Of a stretch of 36,459 nt of DNA, positions 23,683 through 31,482 are shown in pieces. Positions within the stretch are counted from its first letter, which is position 1. Each line of letters begins with the position of its first letter. The notes under the pieces are model-generated. The model was not told the origin of the DNA, did no database searches, and saw nothing but the letters and a program-made list of their open reading frames with translations. The DNA is taken from contig SKLB01000329.1 of the NCBI GenBank assembly GCA_007123465.1, forward strand, positions 1-36,459, given 5' to 3'. Origin of the DNA: Spirochaetales bacterium (GTDB taxonomy: Bacteria > Spirochaetota > Spirochaetia > DSM-27196 > PWMO01). The translations under genes and the position numbers were made by a program.

Positions 23683-26087
23683 TGCAGGCGGCGCCCGTGT
23701 CGTTATCTCCGCTTGGCCGGCAGTTTCAGGTAATCTTCGATCACTCACCGGTCGGCATGCTGGTGCTCGATACTACCGTGCGGATTATTCACACCAACCG
23801 GTTAGTCGAAACGATGTTTGGTCGTTCCGAGAACGAACTCAAAGGCGAACGGCTGCAGTCGTTTGTGGTTGCCGAGGATGCGGACCGCTTTCAACGTCTG
23901 CTCGACAGTCTGTCTACCGATGGCGACAACCATTTTCGGGCCAACCTGCGCTACCATAGTGCCGGCGGCGGCGAGGCGTGGTGCCGCATGGACGTGACCT
24001 ACGTAGTTTCACAGCAGCACTCGCCATTTGTATTCGCCGTACTCGAGGATATCACCGAACAGAAGAGCGGTGAGGACAGGCTCAAGCAAGAAAAGGAGCT
24101 GGCCGAACGCGCCACAAGAACCAAGTCAGCCTTCCTTGCCAACATGAGTCACGAGATCAGAACTCCGCTGCACACTATTACCGGTATGACCGAGCTCATA
24201 CTGGACACCGGCCTTGATGAAGAGCAGCGCGAATATGCGCAGCAGATCCGTTTCTCGGCGGAAGTATTGCTCAATCTGATCAACGATATACTGGACTTCT
24301 CCAAGATCGAAGCTGGAAAACTGTCGCTGGAAGTGATTGAGTTTGAGCTGTCCGAGATGACCGAAGAAGCGGTGGACCTCGTGAGCCTCGAGGCTCACAA
24401 GAAAGGACTCGAAGCTCTGCTCTATCTCGACCCGCGGCTGCCGCGAGTCATCAAGGGGGATCCTGCCAGGCTGCGCCAGATCATCGTCAATCTGTTTAAC
24501 AACGCCGTCAAGTTCACCACCAAGGGCCACGTTTATCTGCGGGTTACGCCGCTACGCCAGGATAACGACAGCGTGGCGATTATGTTTGAAGTGATAGACT
24601 CCGGCATCGGAATACCCGAGGCCAAACTATCGGCTCTCTTCACTGCGTTTTCGCAGGTGGACTCATCGACTACGCGTCGCTTCGGCGGGACCGGGCTTGG
24701 CCTTTCGATATCGCGCAACCTGGTGCAACTGATGGACGGCAAGATCGGTGTAAAGAGCCAGCAGAACAAGGGCTCAACCTTCTGGTTTACTATTCCGTTT
24801 CCGTTGCAGCAGCCGGTCGACCGGGCGCATCCGCAGAAACTGTCGGTTTCCATCAGCGTTCTGATTGTTGATGACAACGATCTGTCACGAACGGTGTTGC
24901 GAAGCTATCTTGAGTCGTGGGGTGCAGAGGTGCACGAGGCCCGCAACGGCAAGCAGGGCCTGGAAATGCTGCAGCGCGCTGCCGTTCAGGAAACACCGTT
25001 TGATGTTGCGCTGATCGATCTGCTGATGCACGGGATGGACGGTTGGCAGCTCGCCAGCGAAATCAACGCCGACAAGAGCATAAACTCGACCAGACTGGTG
25101 TTGCTCAGTCCGGCCGGGCGTATGGCCGGCGAAGCGAAAATGAAACTGCTCAAGTGGTTCAACGCCTATGTGACCAAGCCGATACGCCGGCAGGAACTCT
25201 TCGATGCGCTGCAGAGCGTTACGGCCAGCGACATTGACCTTGGTTCTCCCGAAGAAGAGGGGGCGGCGCATGCGGCTGATGTCCAGGCGCCGAGCAGCCG
25301 GCATCACGCCGGGGCCACTACAATTCTGGTGGCCGAGGATCACTTCGTCAATCAGCAGCTGTTCAAGGCGATTCTGGAGAAACGAGGTTACAAGACCATA
25401 GTGGCCGCCAACGGTCGTGAAGCGGTGGACCAGGCCCGGACAGAGCCGATTGACCTGATCTTCATGGATGTTCAGATGCCGGAAATGAACGGCTACGAAG
25501 CGACGCAGCAAATCCGGGAGCTTGGTATCAACGTACCGATCATCGCGGTAACCGCCAGCGCACTCAAAGGAGAGGCCGAGAAATGCCTGGCGAACGGGAT
25601 GAACGACTTTCTGCCCAAGCCGTTCAAGGCCAGGGATGTCTTTCCGGTACTCGACAAATGGATACAGACCGGCAACGCCGACAACGATGAGCCGGCTGAA
25701 CTGATGCCGCTGGATGAGCCGCCGGACACTGAGTCAGTGCCGGCTGCGCCGATCTTTGATATCGACTCTGCTGTTGACTCATTCATGGGTAAGCGAGACG
25801 TGGTAGCGCGAGTGGTCAAAGCGTTTATTGCCAAGGTCGAGGACCGCCTGCCGGTCATGGACCGGGCCGCCGAGCAGCCCGACTACGAGACCCTGCGCTT
25901 TGAGGCTCACGCAATCAAGGGCGGAGCGTGGAATTTGAGTGTTATGGCGCTAGGCAATGCTGCGTCAGCCGTTGAAGAGGCGGCGCGAGAGCAGCAGCCT
26001 CGAGCCGCCCGGGAACTCTACCCCGAGCTGCGACGCACTTTTGAAAAGTTTGTGGCGTTCTGCACCGACAATCCCGAGCTGGAGTGA
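23682..26087 (+). CDS. hybrid histidine kinase (PAS, HisKA, HATPase, REC, REC, HPt)
   Basis: An 801-residue cytoplasmic-looking sensor kinase with no membrane helix. PAS (about 12-130) is followed by HisKA with His157 in MSHEIRTPLH, an ATPase domain (N-box NLFNNAVKFT, DSGIGI, FGGTGLGLS), receiver 1 (Asp446 in ALIDLLMHGMDG), receiver 2 (Asp596 in IFMDVQMPEMNG) and an HPt domain with His743 in EAHAIKGGAWNL. All phosphorelay residues are present, so a full His-Asp-His-Asp relay can run within one chain and on to the REC-STAS-REC partner. The ATG overlaps the partner's stop. The last 70 bases overlap the convergent FkbM gene. Confidence 0.94.
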   Translation: MQAAPVSLSPLGRQFQVIFDHSPVGMLVLDTTVRIIHTNRLVETMFGRSENELKGERLQSFVVAEDADRFQRLLDSLSTDGDNHFRANLRYHSAGGGEAWCRMDVTYVVSQQHSPFVFAVLEDITEQKSGEDRLKQEKELAERATRTKSAFLANMSHEIRTPLHTITGMTELILDTGLDEEQREYAQQIRFSAEVLLNLINDILDFSKIEAGKLSLEVIEFELSEMTEEAVDLVSLEAHKKGLEALLYLDPRLPRVIKGDPARLRQIIVNLFNNAVKFTTKGHVYLRVTPLRQDNDSVAIMFEVIDSGIGIPEAKLSALFTAFSQVDSSTTRRFGGTGLGLSISRNLVQLMDGKIGVKSQQNKGSTFWFTIPFPLQQPVDRAHPQKLSVSISVLIVDDNDLSRTVLRSYLESWGAEVHEARNGKQGLEMLQRAAVQETPFDVALIDLLMHGMDGWQLASEINADKSINSTRLVLLSPAGRMAGEAKMKLLKWFNAYVTKPIRRQELFDALQSVTASDIDLGSPEEEGAAHAADVQAPSSRHHAGATTILVAEDHFVNQQLFKAILEKRGYKTIVAANGREAVDQARTEPIDLIFMDVQMPEMNGYEATQQIRELGINVPIIAVTASALKGEAEKCLANGMNDFLPKPFKARDVFPVLDKWIQTGNADNDEPAELMPLDEPPDTESVPAAPIFDIDSAVDSFMGKRDVVARVVKAFIAKVEDRLPVMDRAAEQPDYETLRFEAHAIKGGAWNLSVMALGNAASAVEEAAREQQPRAARELYPELRRTFEKFVAFCTDNPELE

Positions 26088-26815
26088 ATTCGGGCGTAGA
26101 CGTCACCCGATAGCGTGCCGGGGGCAAGCGAGCTCAGGTGACGCCGAAGCGTTTGCGCGTTGAGCCAGTTGTCAAGCTGCAGCCGCATCGATTCACCGGC
26201 CGACAGATTGTAGCGATACTCGGCCAGCGATTCCAGATGATCGATGCACGCCAGCGCAACCGTCAGATCGGCCGGCAGGTACTCGAACGACAGCGCACGG
26301 ACCGGCTTGGACAGTGACGCAACTACCCGGTCCTCGTGGCCTTCTACGTCAACCTTGATAAACGCCGGTTGTCCGTGGCGTTCGATCAGCTGATCGAGAG
26401 TCACCGACGGAACCTGAACAGTAGAATCCCAGTCAACGTGGCTGAACCCCGCTGTATCGGCGGCTCGTTGGACCCAGCGCGCCGAGACGGTTGCCAGGGT
26501 CGGGTGGCGGCGCGACACGTGCAGTACGCATTGCCCTCCGGAGTCCGAAACGGCAGCCTGCACCAGTGTGACGCGCGGATTGCGTCCGTAGAAAGCCCGC
26601 AGCAGCGCGGCGCACGACGGTTGCGGCTCAACCGCTACAACGCACGCGCCCAGCGAGAGCCAGGTGTGGATGCGATTGCCTACGTGAGAGCCGATATCGA
26701 AGCTCAGGTCGCCGCGGTTGATAAAGTGGCGGTAGAAGCGCCGCATGCGCGCCCAACGCCACGGGATCGCGTAGTACACCACCAACGACCGCAGCAGACC
26801 GACCAGCCCGCTCAT
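26018..26815 (-). CDS. FkbM-family methyltransferase
   Basis: A 265-residue SAM-dependent methyltransferase of the FkbM family, which often O-methylates sugars or lipids. Motif I is SFDIGSHVGNR, followed by VVAVEPQP, and the catalytic-region FIKVDVEGHE. The N-terminus has a hydrophobic stretch (LVGLLRSLVVYYAI) before the domain. The ATG at 26815 overlaps the ribD-like stop (ATGA). Its 3' end, a poorly conserved tail, runs 70 bases into the convergent kinase gene. The frame is open upstream to 27064, but only inside ribD. Its substrate is unknown. Confidence 0.87.
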   Translation of the reverse strand: MSGLVGLLRSLVVYYAIPWRWARMRRFYRHFINRGDLSFDIGSHVGNRIHTWLSLGACVVAVEPQPSCAALLRAFYGRNPRVTLVQAAVSDSGGQCVLHVSRRHPTLATVSARWVQRAADTAGFSHVDWDSTVQVPSVTLDQLIERHGQPAFIKVDVEGHEDRVVASLSKPVRALSFEYLPADLTVALACIDHLESLAEYRYNLSAGESMRLQLDNWLNAQTLRRHLSSLAPGTLSGDVYARIHSSSGLSVQNATNFSKVRRSSG

Positions 26816-27567
26816 GCCGTTGGCGGGAACTCCAACTCCCATACCAGATCCCGCCCGAGCTGCCGCGGTTGGCCGGGCGCCAGCCGAATTGCGTCCCCCA
26901 GAGCCTCGATTCCGAGCTCCCCGATAGCCGGTGTACCGGCGCCGATAAGCATCGGCGCAATGACCAGCAGCAGTCTGTCTACCAGGCGCTGTCTCACAAA
27001 CGAGGTAATCACGCGGCTGCCCCCTTCGACAAACAGCGATCGGATGCCTTGCTGCGCGAGCCACTGCAGCAGCTGCTGCAGGTCTACACCGCTTCCGCTC
27101 TGGTCTGCAGCAACGTCGACCACTGTGATATTATGATTGCTGAGACGGTTGCGCTGCTCGGGTGCGCTATCGCTCAGAGTTGCCACGACCGTGCGAAAAC
27201 GCGTTGCAGTCTGTACTATGCGCGATGCTTCGGGCAGCCGCAGCCGGGAATCGAGCACTATTCGCAGCGGTGAAGTGTGCTCTTGTGCCAGGCGGCACGT
27301 CAGTTCGGGATCGTCGCGCAAGACGGTACCGATACCTACCAGTATAGCATCGTTGTCGCGCCGGAGCTCGTGCGCCAGGGTCAGCGTCTCGCTGCCGGAA
27401 ATCCAGCGCGAGTCGCCGCTTCTGGTGGCGATCCGCCCGTCGAGACTCTGTGCAAAGCTCACAACCACAGTGGGACGGCCAATCATAACTGTGCTGCAGT
27501 CTACCGCATATGCGACCGACGATACAACGCGAATCGAGCCGGCGGAATGCGTTGACACCGCGGTCAT
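26812..27567 (-). CDS. RibD-type reductase domain protein
   Basis: A 5-amino-6-ribosylamino-uracil reductase-type protein (RibD C-terminal domain, DHFR-like fold) without the deaminase domain. Motifs: VVVSFAQSLDGRIATRSGDSRWISG at the start, ILVGIGTVLRDDPELTCR, SLFVEGGSRVITSF and VIAPMLIGAGTPAI. It may provide the riboflavin-pathway reductase beside the divergent ribA. The start is uncertain: ATG 27567 has AAGGA directly before it, GTG 27558 has the same AAGGA nine bases upstream, and homology begins at MIGRPTVVV (27486), giving 251, 248 or 224 residues. The longer starts run over the ribA promoter. Confidence 0.85.
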   Translation of the reverse strand: MTAVSTHSAGSIRVVSSVAYAVDCSTVMIGRPTVVVSFAQSLDGRIATRSGDSRWISGSETLTLAHELRRDNDAILVGIGTVLRDDPELTCRLAQEHTSPLRIVLDSRLRLPEASRIVQTATRFRTVVATLSDSAPEQRNRLSNHNITVVDVAADQSGSGVDLQQLLQWLAQQGIRSLFVEGGSRVITSFVRQRLVDRLLLVIAPMLIGAGTPAIGELGIEALGDAIRLAPGQPRQLGRDLVWELEFPPTA

Positions 27568-27580
27568 TCCTTACTAAATT
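27552..27580 (+). promoter_or_regulatory. promoter of ribA
   Basis: TTGACA (27552-27557), a 17-base spacer and TAAATT (27575-27580), 44 bases before the ribA ATG. The -35 is perfect. It lies in or beside the N-terminal coding part of the divergent RibD-like gene, depending on that gene's true start. No FMN riboswitch-like structure fits the 44-base leader. Confidence 0.6.
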
Positions 27581-27624
27581 CGCAAGCATGCGCCTTGCGC
27601 ACGTTGTTTACTCTGGAGGACGCA

Positions 27625-28437
27625 ATGAATAAGGCTCGCGGCGATTCCCGCGGCGGTCACGCTGGTTTATCCACCACCACACCGCTGATCAAGGTCAACG
27701 GACTCGCCCCGCACAAACAGCCCCGGAAGCTCAACGGTCACTCGCTGATCGCACGGCAGAGACTGGAAAAGAAGCTTTCGGCTCTACCATCGTATGTCCC
27801 CGAGGAGGCATACTTCAAGGCTGCCGAAGATGGAACGCTGCCCGAGGACGGGCACTCGGTACAGCTGGTTGCCAGCGTAGATTTTCCGACACGCTACGGC
27901 CATTTTACGCTGTACGGCTTCCACGAAGCCGGCAGCGGAGCCGAACACACCGCGATTGTGCGCGGAGATGTTCGCGGCGCAATCGATTGTCCGGTGCGGC
28001 TGCATTCGGAGTGTCACACCGGCGACGTCTGGGGATCACTGCGCTGTGACTGTCGTGACCAACTCGAGGCTGCCGTACGCTACGTGGCCGACCAGCAATG
28101 TGGCGCGGTTGTATATCTGCGTCAGGAGGGCCGCGGCATTGGATTGCTGAACAAGATCAAGGCCTACCACCTTCAGGATCTCGGACTCGATACGGTAGAG
28201 GCCAACGAGTTCCTCGGCTATCCCGCAGAAGCGCGCGATTACGGTGTTGGTGCACAGATCCTGGAGCTGCTGGGGATAGATTCGGTTGCACTACTTACCA
28301 ACAATCCGGACAAGATCGAAAAGCTGACCGCCGCCGGATGTATCGTGACGCGCCGAATACCGTTAAAGGCTACCACCAATCCGCACAATGAATTCTACAT
28401 GCAGACCAAGAAGAGCAAGATGGGGCACCTGTTCTGA
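27625..28437 (+). CDS. ribA: GTP cyclohydrolase II
   Basis: A 270-residue enzyme opening GTP to the first riboflavin intermediate. Zinc ligands are Cys130, Cys141 and Cys143 in SECHTGDVWGSLRCDC, and the catalytic RQEGRGIGLLNKIKAY and later LLTNNPDK are present. It carries an N-terminal extension of about 75 residues compared with the ~196-residue E. coli RibA; I see no DHBP synthase (RibB) domain in it. The ATG at 27625 has GGAGG five bases upstream; the longer frame from 27595 is not needed. It faces dapL tail to tail. Confidence 0.95.
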   Translation: MNKARGDSRGGHAGLSTTTPLIKVNGLAPHKQPRKLNGHSLIARQRLEKKLSALPSYVPEEAYFKAAEDGTLPEDGHSVQLVASVDFPTRYGHFTLYGFHEAGSGAEHTAIVRGDVRGAIDCPVRLHSECHTGDVWGSLRCDCRDQLEAAVRYVADQQCGAVVYLRQEGRGIGLLNKIKAYHLQDLGLDTVEANEFLGYPAEARDYGVGAQILELLGIDSVALLTNNPDKIEKLTAAGCIVTRRIPLKATTNPHNEFYMQTKKSKMGHLF

Positions 28438-28453
28438 ATCTGTTGTGAATCCG

Positions 28454-28471
28454 GCGCTGCTGCTTCAGCGC
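28454..28471. terminator. possible bidirectional hairpin between ribA and dapL
   Basis: GCGCTG (28454-28459), loop, CAGCGC (28466-28471), a perfect six-base stem with a six-base loop between the convergent ribA and dapL stops. There is no T-tract on either side, so termination efficiency would be low, and the stem overlaps the dapL end. Confidence 0.25.
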
Positions 28472-29691
28472 AACGCCGCGGTGATCTTCTCCACCGCGCT
28501 CTCTACCTTCTCACGGTGATTGAAAGCGCTGATTCTGATAAACCCTTCTCCGCAGCGGCCAAACCCGCTGCCGGGCGTAGTTACTACACCGGCTTTATGC
28601 AACAGAAGTTCGAACAGATCCCAGGAACCGGCGCCTTTGGCGTCGACCCAGATATAGGGTGCGTCCTGACCGCCGCTGCAGGCGTAGCCTATCAGCCGCA
28701 TTGCCTCAAGAATAATGCGCGCGTTCTCCAGGTAGTAGTCCGAGAGCTGCCGGATTTCGTGTCTGCCCTGCCGGCTGCACGCCGCGGCGGCCGCGCGCTG
28801 TACCGGGTAGGATACCCCGTTGAACTTGGTACTCTGGCGGCGGCTCCAGAGGTCACGCACGCTGTGTGGTGAGCCATCGGCGCAGTAGGCGGTGCACTTC
28901 GCGGGCACAACGGTATAGGCGCAGCGGGTTCCGGTGAATCCGGCGGTCTTGGAAAAACTGCGGAACTCGATTGCCACCTCGTCGGCTCCCGGGATTTCGT
29001 AGATGGAATGCGGGATATTCGGGTTACGGATGAACTCTACGTAAGCCGCATCGAACAGAATCAGGGCTTTGTTGCTACGCGCGTATTCGACCCAGCGCGC
29101 GAGCTGATCGGTGGTTGCAACCACGCCGGTCGGGTTATTGGGAAAACAGAGATAGATCAGGTCAACCGGGCTGGCGGGAGGCGAGGGTACAAAGCCGTTG
29201 TGCGGCGTTGCTTCGAGATAGACGAGGCCCTGATACCGTCCCCGGTCCCACGCTCCGCTGCGCCCCGCCATGACGTTGGTATCAACGTAGACCGGGTAGA
29301 CCGGGTCGGGTACGGCAACAGTTATGGCGCTATCGAAGAGTTCCTGGATGTTGCCGGTATCGCATTTGGCACCGTCGGAGACAAAAATATCATCGGCGCC
29401 GATAGCAACACCGCGCGGTGCGTAATCGCTTGCAACTATCGCCTCGCGCAGAAAAGCGTATCCCTGTTCGGGGCCGTAGCCGCGGAAGCTCTGGTCGCTG
29501 GCCATCTCGTCGATTGCACTGTGAAATGCCTGAACAACCGACGGCGTCAACGCGCGCGTAACATCGCCAATACCGAGCTTGATAACCTCGCGGCCGGGAT
29601 TCTGCTGCTGAAACGCCTGGACTCTCTGCGCAATCTCCACAAACAGGTAGGAAGACTGCAGCTTGGTGTAGTGTTCATTTATCTGTATCAT
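28465..29691 (-). CDS. dapL: LL-diaminopimelate aminotransferase
   Basis: A 408-residue PLP aminotransferase making LL-diaminopimelate from tetrahydrodipicolinate in one step. Typical features: start INEHYTKLQSSYLFVEIA, FRGYGPEQGY, NNPTGVV, the PLP lysine Lys248 in SFSKTAGFTGTR, and GFGRCGEGFIRISAF. Length matches DapL (about 408-411). The ATG at 29691 has AAGGA nine bases upstream; the open frame extends to 29742 but without homology. It supplies lysine and possibly peptidoglycan precursor, and is divergent from the methionine sulfoxide reductase. Confidence 0.95.
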   Translation of the reverse strand: MIQINEHYTKLQSSYLFVEIAQRVQAFQQQNPGREVIKLGIGDVTRALTPSVVQAFHSAIDEMASDQSFRGYGPEQGYAFLREAIVASDYAPRGVAIGADDIFVSDGAKCDTGNIQELFDSAITVAVPDPVYPVYVDTNVMAGRSGAWDRGRYQGLVYLEATPHNGFVPSPPASPVDLIYLCFPNNPTGVVATTDQLARWVEYARSNKALILFDAAYVEFIRNPNIPHSIYEIPGADEVAIEFRSFSKTAGFTGTRCAYTVVPAKCTAYCADGSPHSVRDLWSRRQSTKFNGVSYPVQRAAAAACSRQGRHEIRQLSDYYLENARIILEAMRLIGYACSGGQDAPYIWVDAKGAGSWDLFELLLHKAGVVTTPGSGFGRCGEGFIRISAFNHREKVESAVEKITAALR

Positions 29692-29713
29692 AGGAGTGTT
29701 TCCTTGTGGAGGC

Positions 29714-29742
29714 ATCTTAGAGACAAGGCAGGAGAACATCAA
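29714..29742 (-). promoter_or_regulatory. probable dapL promoter
   Basis: Minus strand: TTGATG (29742-29737), 17-base spacer, TAAGAT (29719-29714), each matching four of six consensus bases, 22 bases before the dapL ATG, which has its own Shine-Dalgarno site. Confidence 0.4.
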
Positions 29743-29747
29743 GAGCT

Positions 29748-30242
29748 ATGCTGGCAACTATGACCGAAGGGCAACGGCACACGCTCTATCAAGACGCGTG
29801 TGCGATTCTGCGCGAAAACGGCTCGGCGGGTGCCCGGCTGCACCGCATGTGCGATTATCTGCGGCAGCACGTAACCTCCTACGACTGGGTGGGGTTCTAC
29901 GTCGCTGTCCCCGGTGAACGAACGCTGGTGCTGGGACCGTTTGCGGGCGAACCGACCGAGCATCTGCGGATCGCGTTCGGGCAGGGCGTTTGCGGACAGG
30001 CCGCCGAGCAGGAGCGTACCGTGGTTGTTCAGGACGTGAGCGCCGAGACAAACTACCTGTCGTGCAGCGTCCACGTCAAATCCGAGATCGTGGTACCGGT
30101 CTTTGACCAGGGTCTGGTGATCGGCGAACTCGATATTGATTCACACCAGCGTGAGGCTTTCAGCGATCATGACCGGCCAATTCTGCAGCGGTTGGCAGCA
30201 GCGAGTGTCGAGCTGGTGCGCGAGATCGCGCCGGTCATTTAG
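29748..30242 (+). CDS. free-methionine-(R)-sulfoxide reductase (GAF type)
   Basis: A 164-residue GAF-domain protein of the fRMsr/YebR type, which reduces free methionine-R-sulfoxide. Typical stretches: YDWVGFYVAVPGERTLVLGPFAG, GQGVCGQAAEQERTVVVQDV, NYLSCSVHVKSEIVVPVF and GELDIDSHQREAFSDHD. The redox cysteines in GVCG and YLSCS match the conserved catalytic pair; the third, non-essential cysteine is missing. The ATG at 29748 has GGAG thirteen bases away, so 29760 (MTEGQRH) is a possible alternative. Single gene, beside dapL. Confidence 0.9.
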   Translation: MLATMTEGQRHTLYQDACAILRENGSAGARLHRMCDYLRQHVTSYDWVGFYVAVPGERTLVLGPFAGEPTEHLRIAFGQGVCGQAAEQERTVVVQDVSAETNYLSCSVHVKSEIVVPVFDQGLVIGELDIDSHQREAFSDHDRPILQRLAAASVELVREIAPVI

Positions 30243-30249
30243 GCTTGTC

Positions 30250-31482
30250 TCAGTCCTCCGGCCGATGTTTGGGACGTTGCCGTCTGGATTGACCGGCCTC
30301 CGGCAGCAGCCGCGCCCTGGTTACCGCTACCGAGCCGGGGCGTTTACGACGCAGCTCCAGCAGCGCCTGCTCCACTTTGCGCCGCTTGTCCTCGGTTTCA
30401 TCGGTGAACAGTTTCTCCTGCGTCTCACCGCTGCGGATGCGTTCGACACCGCTGACTCCCAATCCGATCAGCCGCAGCGGCTTGTGACCGTCCCAGCGCT
30501 TACTGAGCAGTGCGCACGCGACGCCGTAGAGTTCGTCGACCGATGACAGTTTGTGCTTGAGGCCGCGCTGGGCGCTGTGAGTCTGGAAATCGCTTTCGCG
30601 GACCTTGATGGTTACCGTTGCTGCGCTGCAGCCGGTCTCGTGCAGGCGAAACATTACGTGCTCGGCCAGCTCCAGCAACGTGCGTTCGACCAGCCGGCGG
30701 TCGCTGACGTCGATTTCAAAGGTAGTCTCGCTGCTGACCGAGTGCGAGCGCGCTTCAAAGCTGTAGATTCCAGGATCGATGCCACGGCTGACCCGGTGCA
30801 GGTAGTTACCGGTGGATTCGCCGAAGTGACCGCGCAGAAACGGCAGCTCGGCGTCGCGCAGAGCGGCAACCGAATCGATGCCCAGCGCTTCGAGGCGCAC
30901 CAGTGTCTTGTGCCCGATTCCCCACAGATCGCTGAGTTTGATTGTGAGGACAAACTGGTCTTCCTGGCCCGGTTCGACCACGTAGAGACCGTCCGGCTTA
31001 CTGCAGGCCGACGCCAGCTTGGCAATATAGCGGCTGGCCGCTACGCCCACCGTCACTGTCAATCCGGTCTGTATGCGCACCTGCTGCTTGAGCCGCACGG
31101 CCGTCTGGTGCGGCGAACCAAAGAGCCTGCGTGTGCCGCTAAGATCCAGAAACGCTTCGTCTACGCTGATCTGTTGCAGGTCGGGCGTGAAGTCGGCAAA
31201 AACCGCCATCACCTGCTGCGACAACTCACGGTAGCGCGCCATGCGCACCGGTACAAAGATAGCGTGTGGGCAGCGGCGATAGGCGTGCGCCGCAGGCATT
31301 GCAGAATGGACTCCGTAGCGCCGAGCCTCGTAGGAGCAGGCCGAGACAACACCACGTCGATCCGGATGCGCCCCGACAATAACCGGTTTGCCGCGGTACC
31401 CGGGGTTATCGAGTTGTTCAACCGAAGCGTAGAACGCGTCGAGATCAACGTGAAAGATCACCGAGTCAACCGCGTCGCTCAT
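30250..31482 (-). CDS. dinB: DNA polymerase IV (Y family)
   Basis: A 410-residue translesion polymerase. Motifs: HVDLDAFYASVEQ with the first metal-binding Asp, SACSYEARRYGVHSAMP, and QISVDEAFLDLSGT with the Asp-Glu pair. The thumb region and little-finger domain follow. A beta-clamp-binding motif, QEKLF, lies near the C-terminus in GETQEKLFTDE, then a basic tail. Length is 50-60 residues longer than E. coli DinB, the excess in the basic tail. The ATG overlaps the stop of the M28-like gene (ATGA). No LexA/SOS box is apparent, since the promoter is that of the upstream gene. Confidence 0.95.
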   Translation of the reverse strand: MSDAVDSVIFHVDLDAFYASVEQLDNPGYRGKPVIVGAHPDRRGVVSACSYEARRYGVHSAMPAAHAYRRCPHAIFVPVRMARYRELSQQVMAVFADFTPDLQQISVDEAFLDLSGTRRLFGSPHQTAVRLKQQVRIQTGLTVTVGVAASRYIAKLASACSKPDGLYVVEPGQEDQFVLTIKLSDLWGIGHKTLVRLEALGIDSVAALRDAELPFLRGHFGESTGNYLHRVSRGIDPGIYSFEARSHSVSSETTFEIDVSDRRLVERTLLELAEHVMFRLHETGCSAATVTIKVRESDFQTHSAQRGLKHKLSSVDELYGVACALLSKRWDGHKPLRLIGLGVSGVERIRSGETQEKLFTDETEDKRRKVEQALLELRRKRPGSVAVTRARLLPEAGQSRRQRPKHRPED

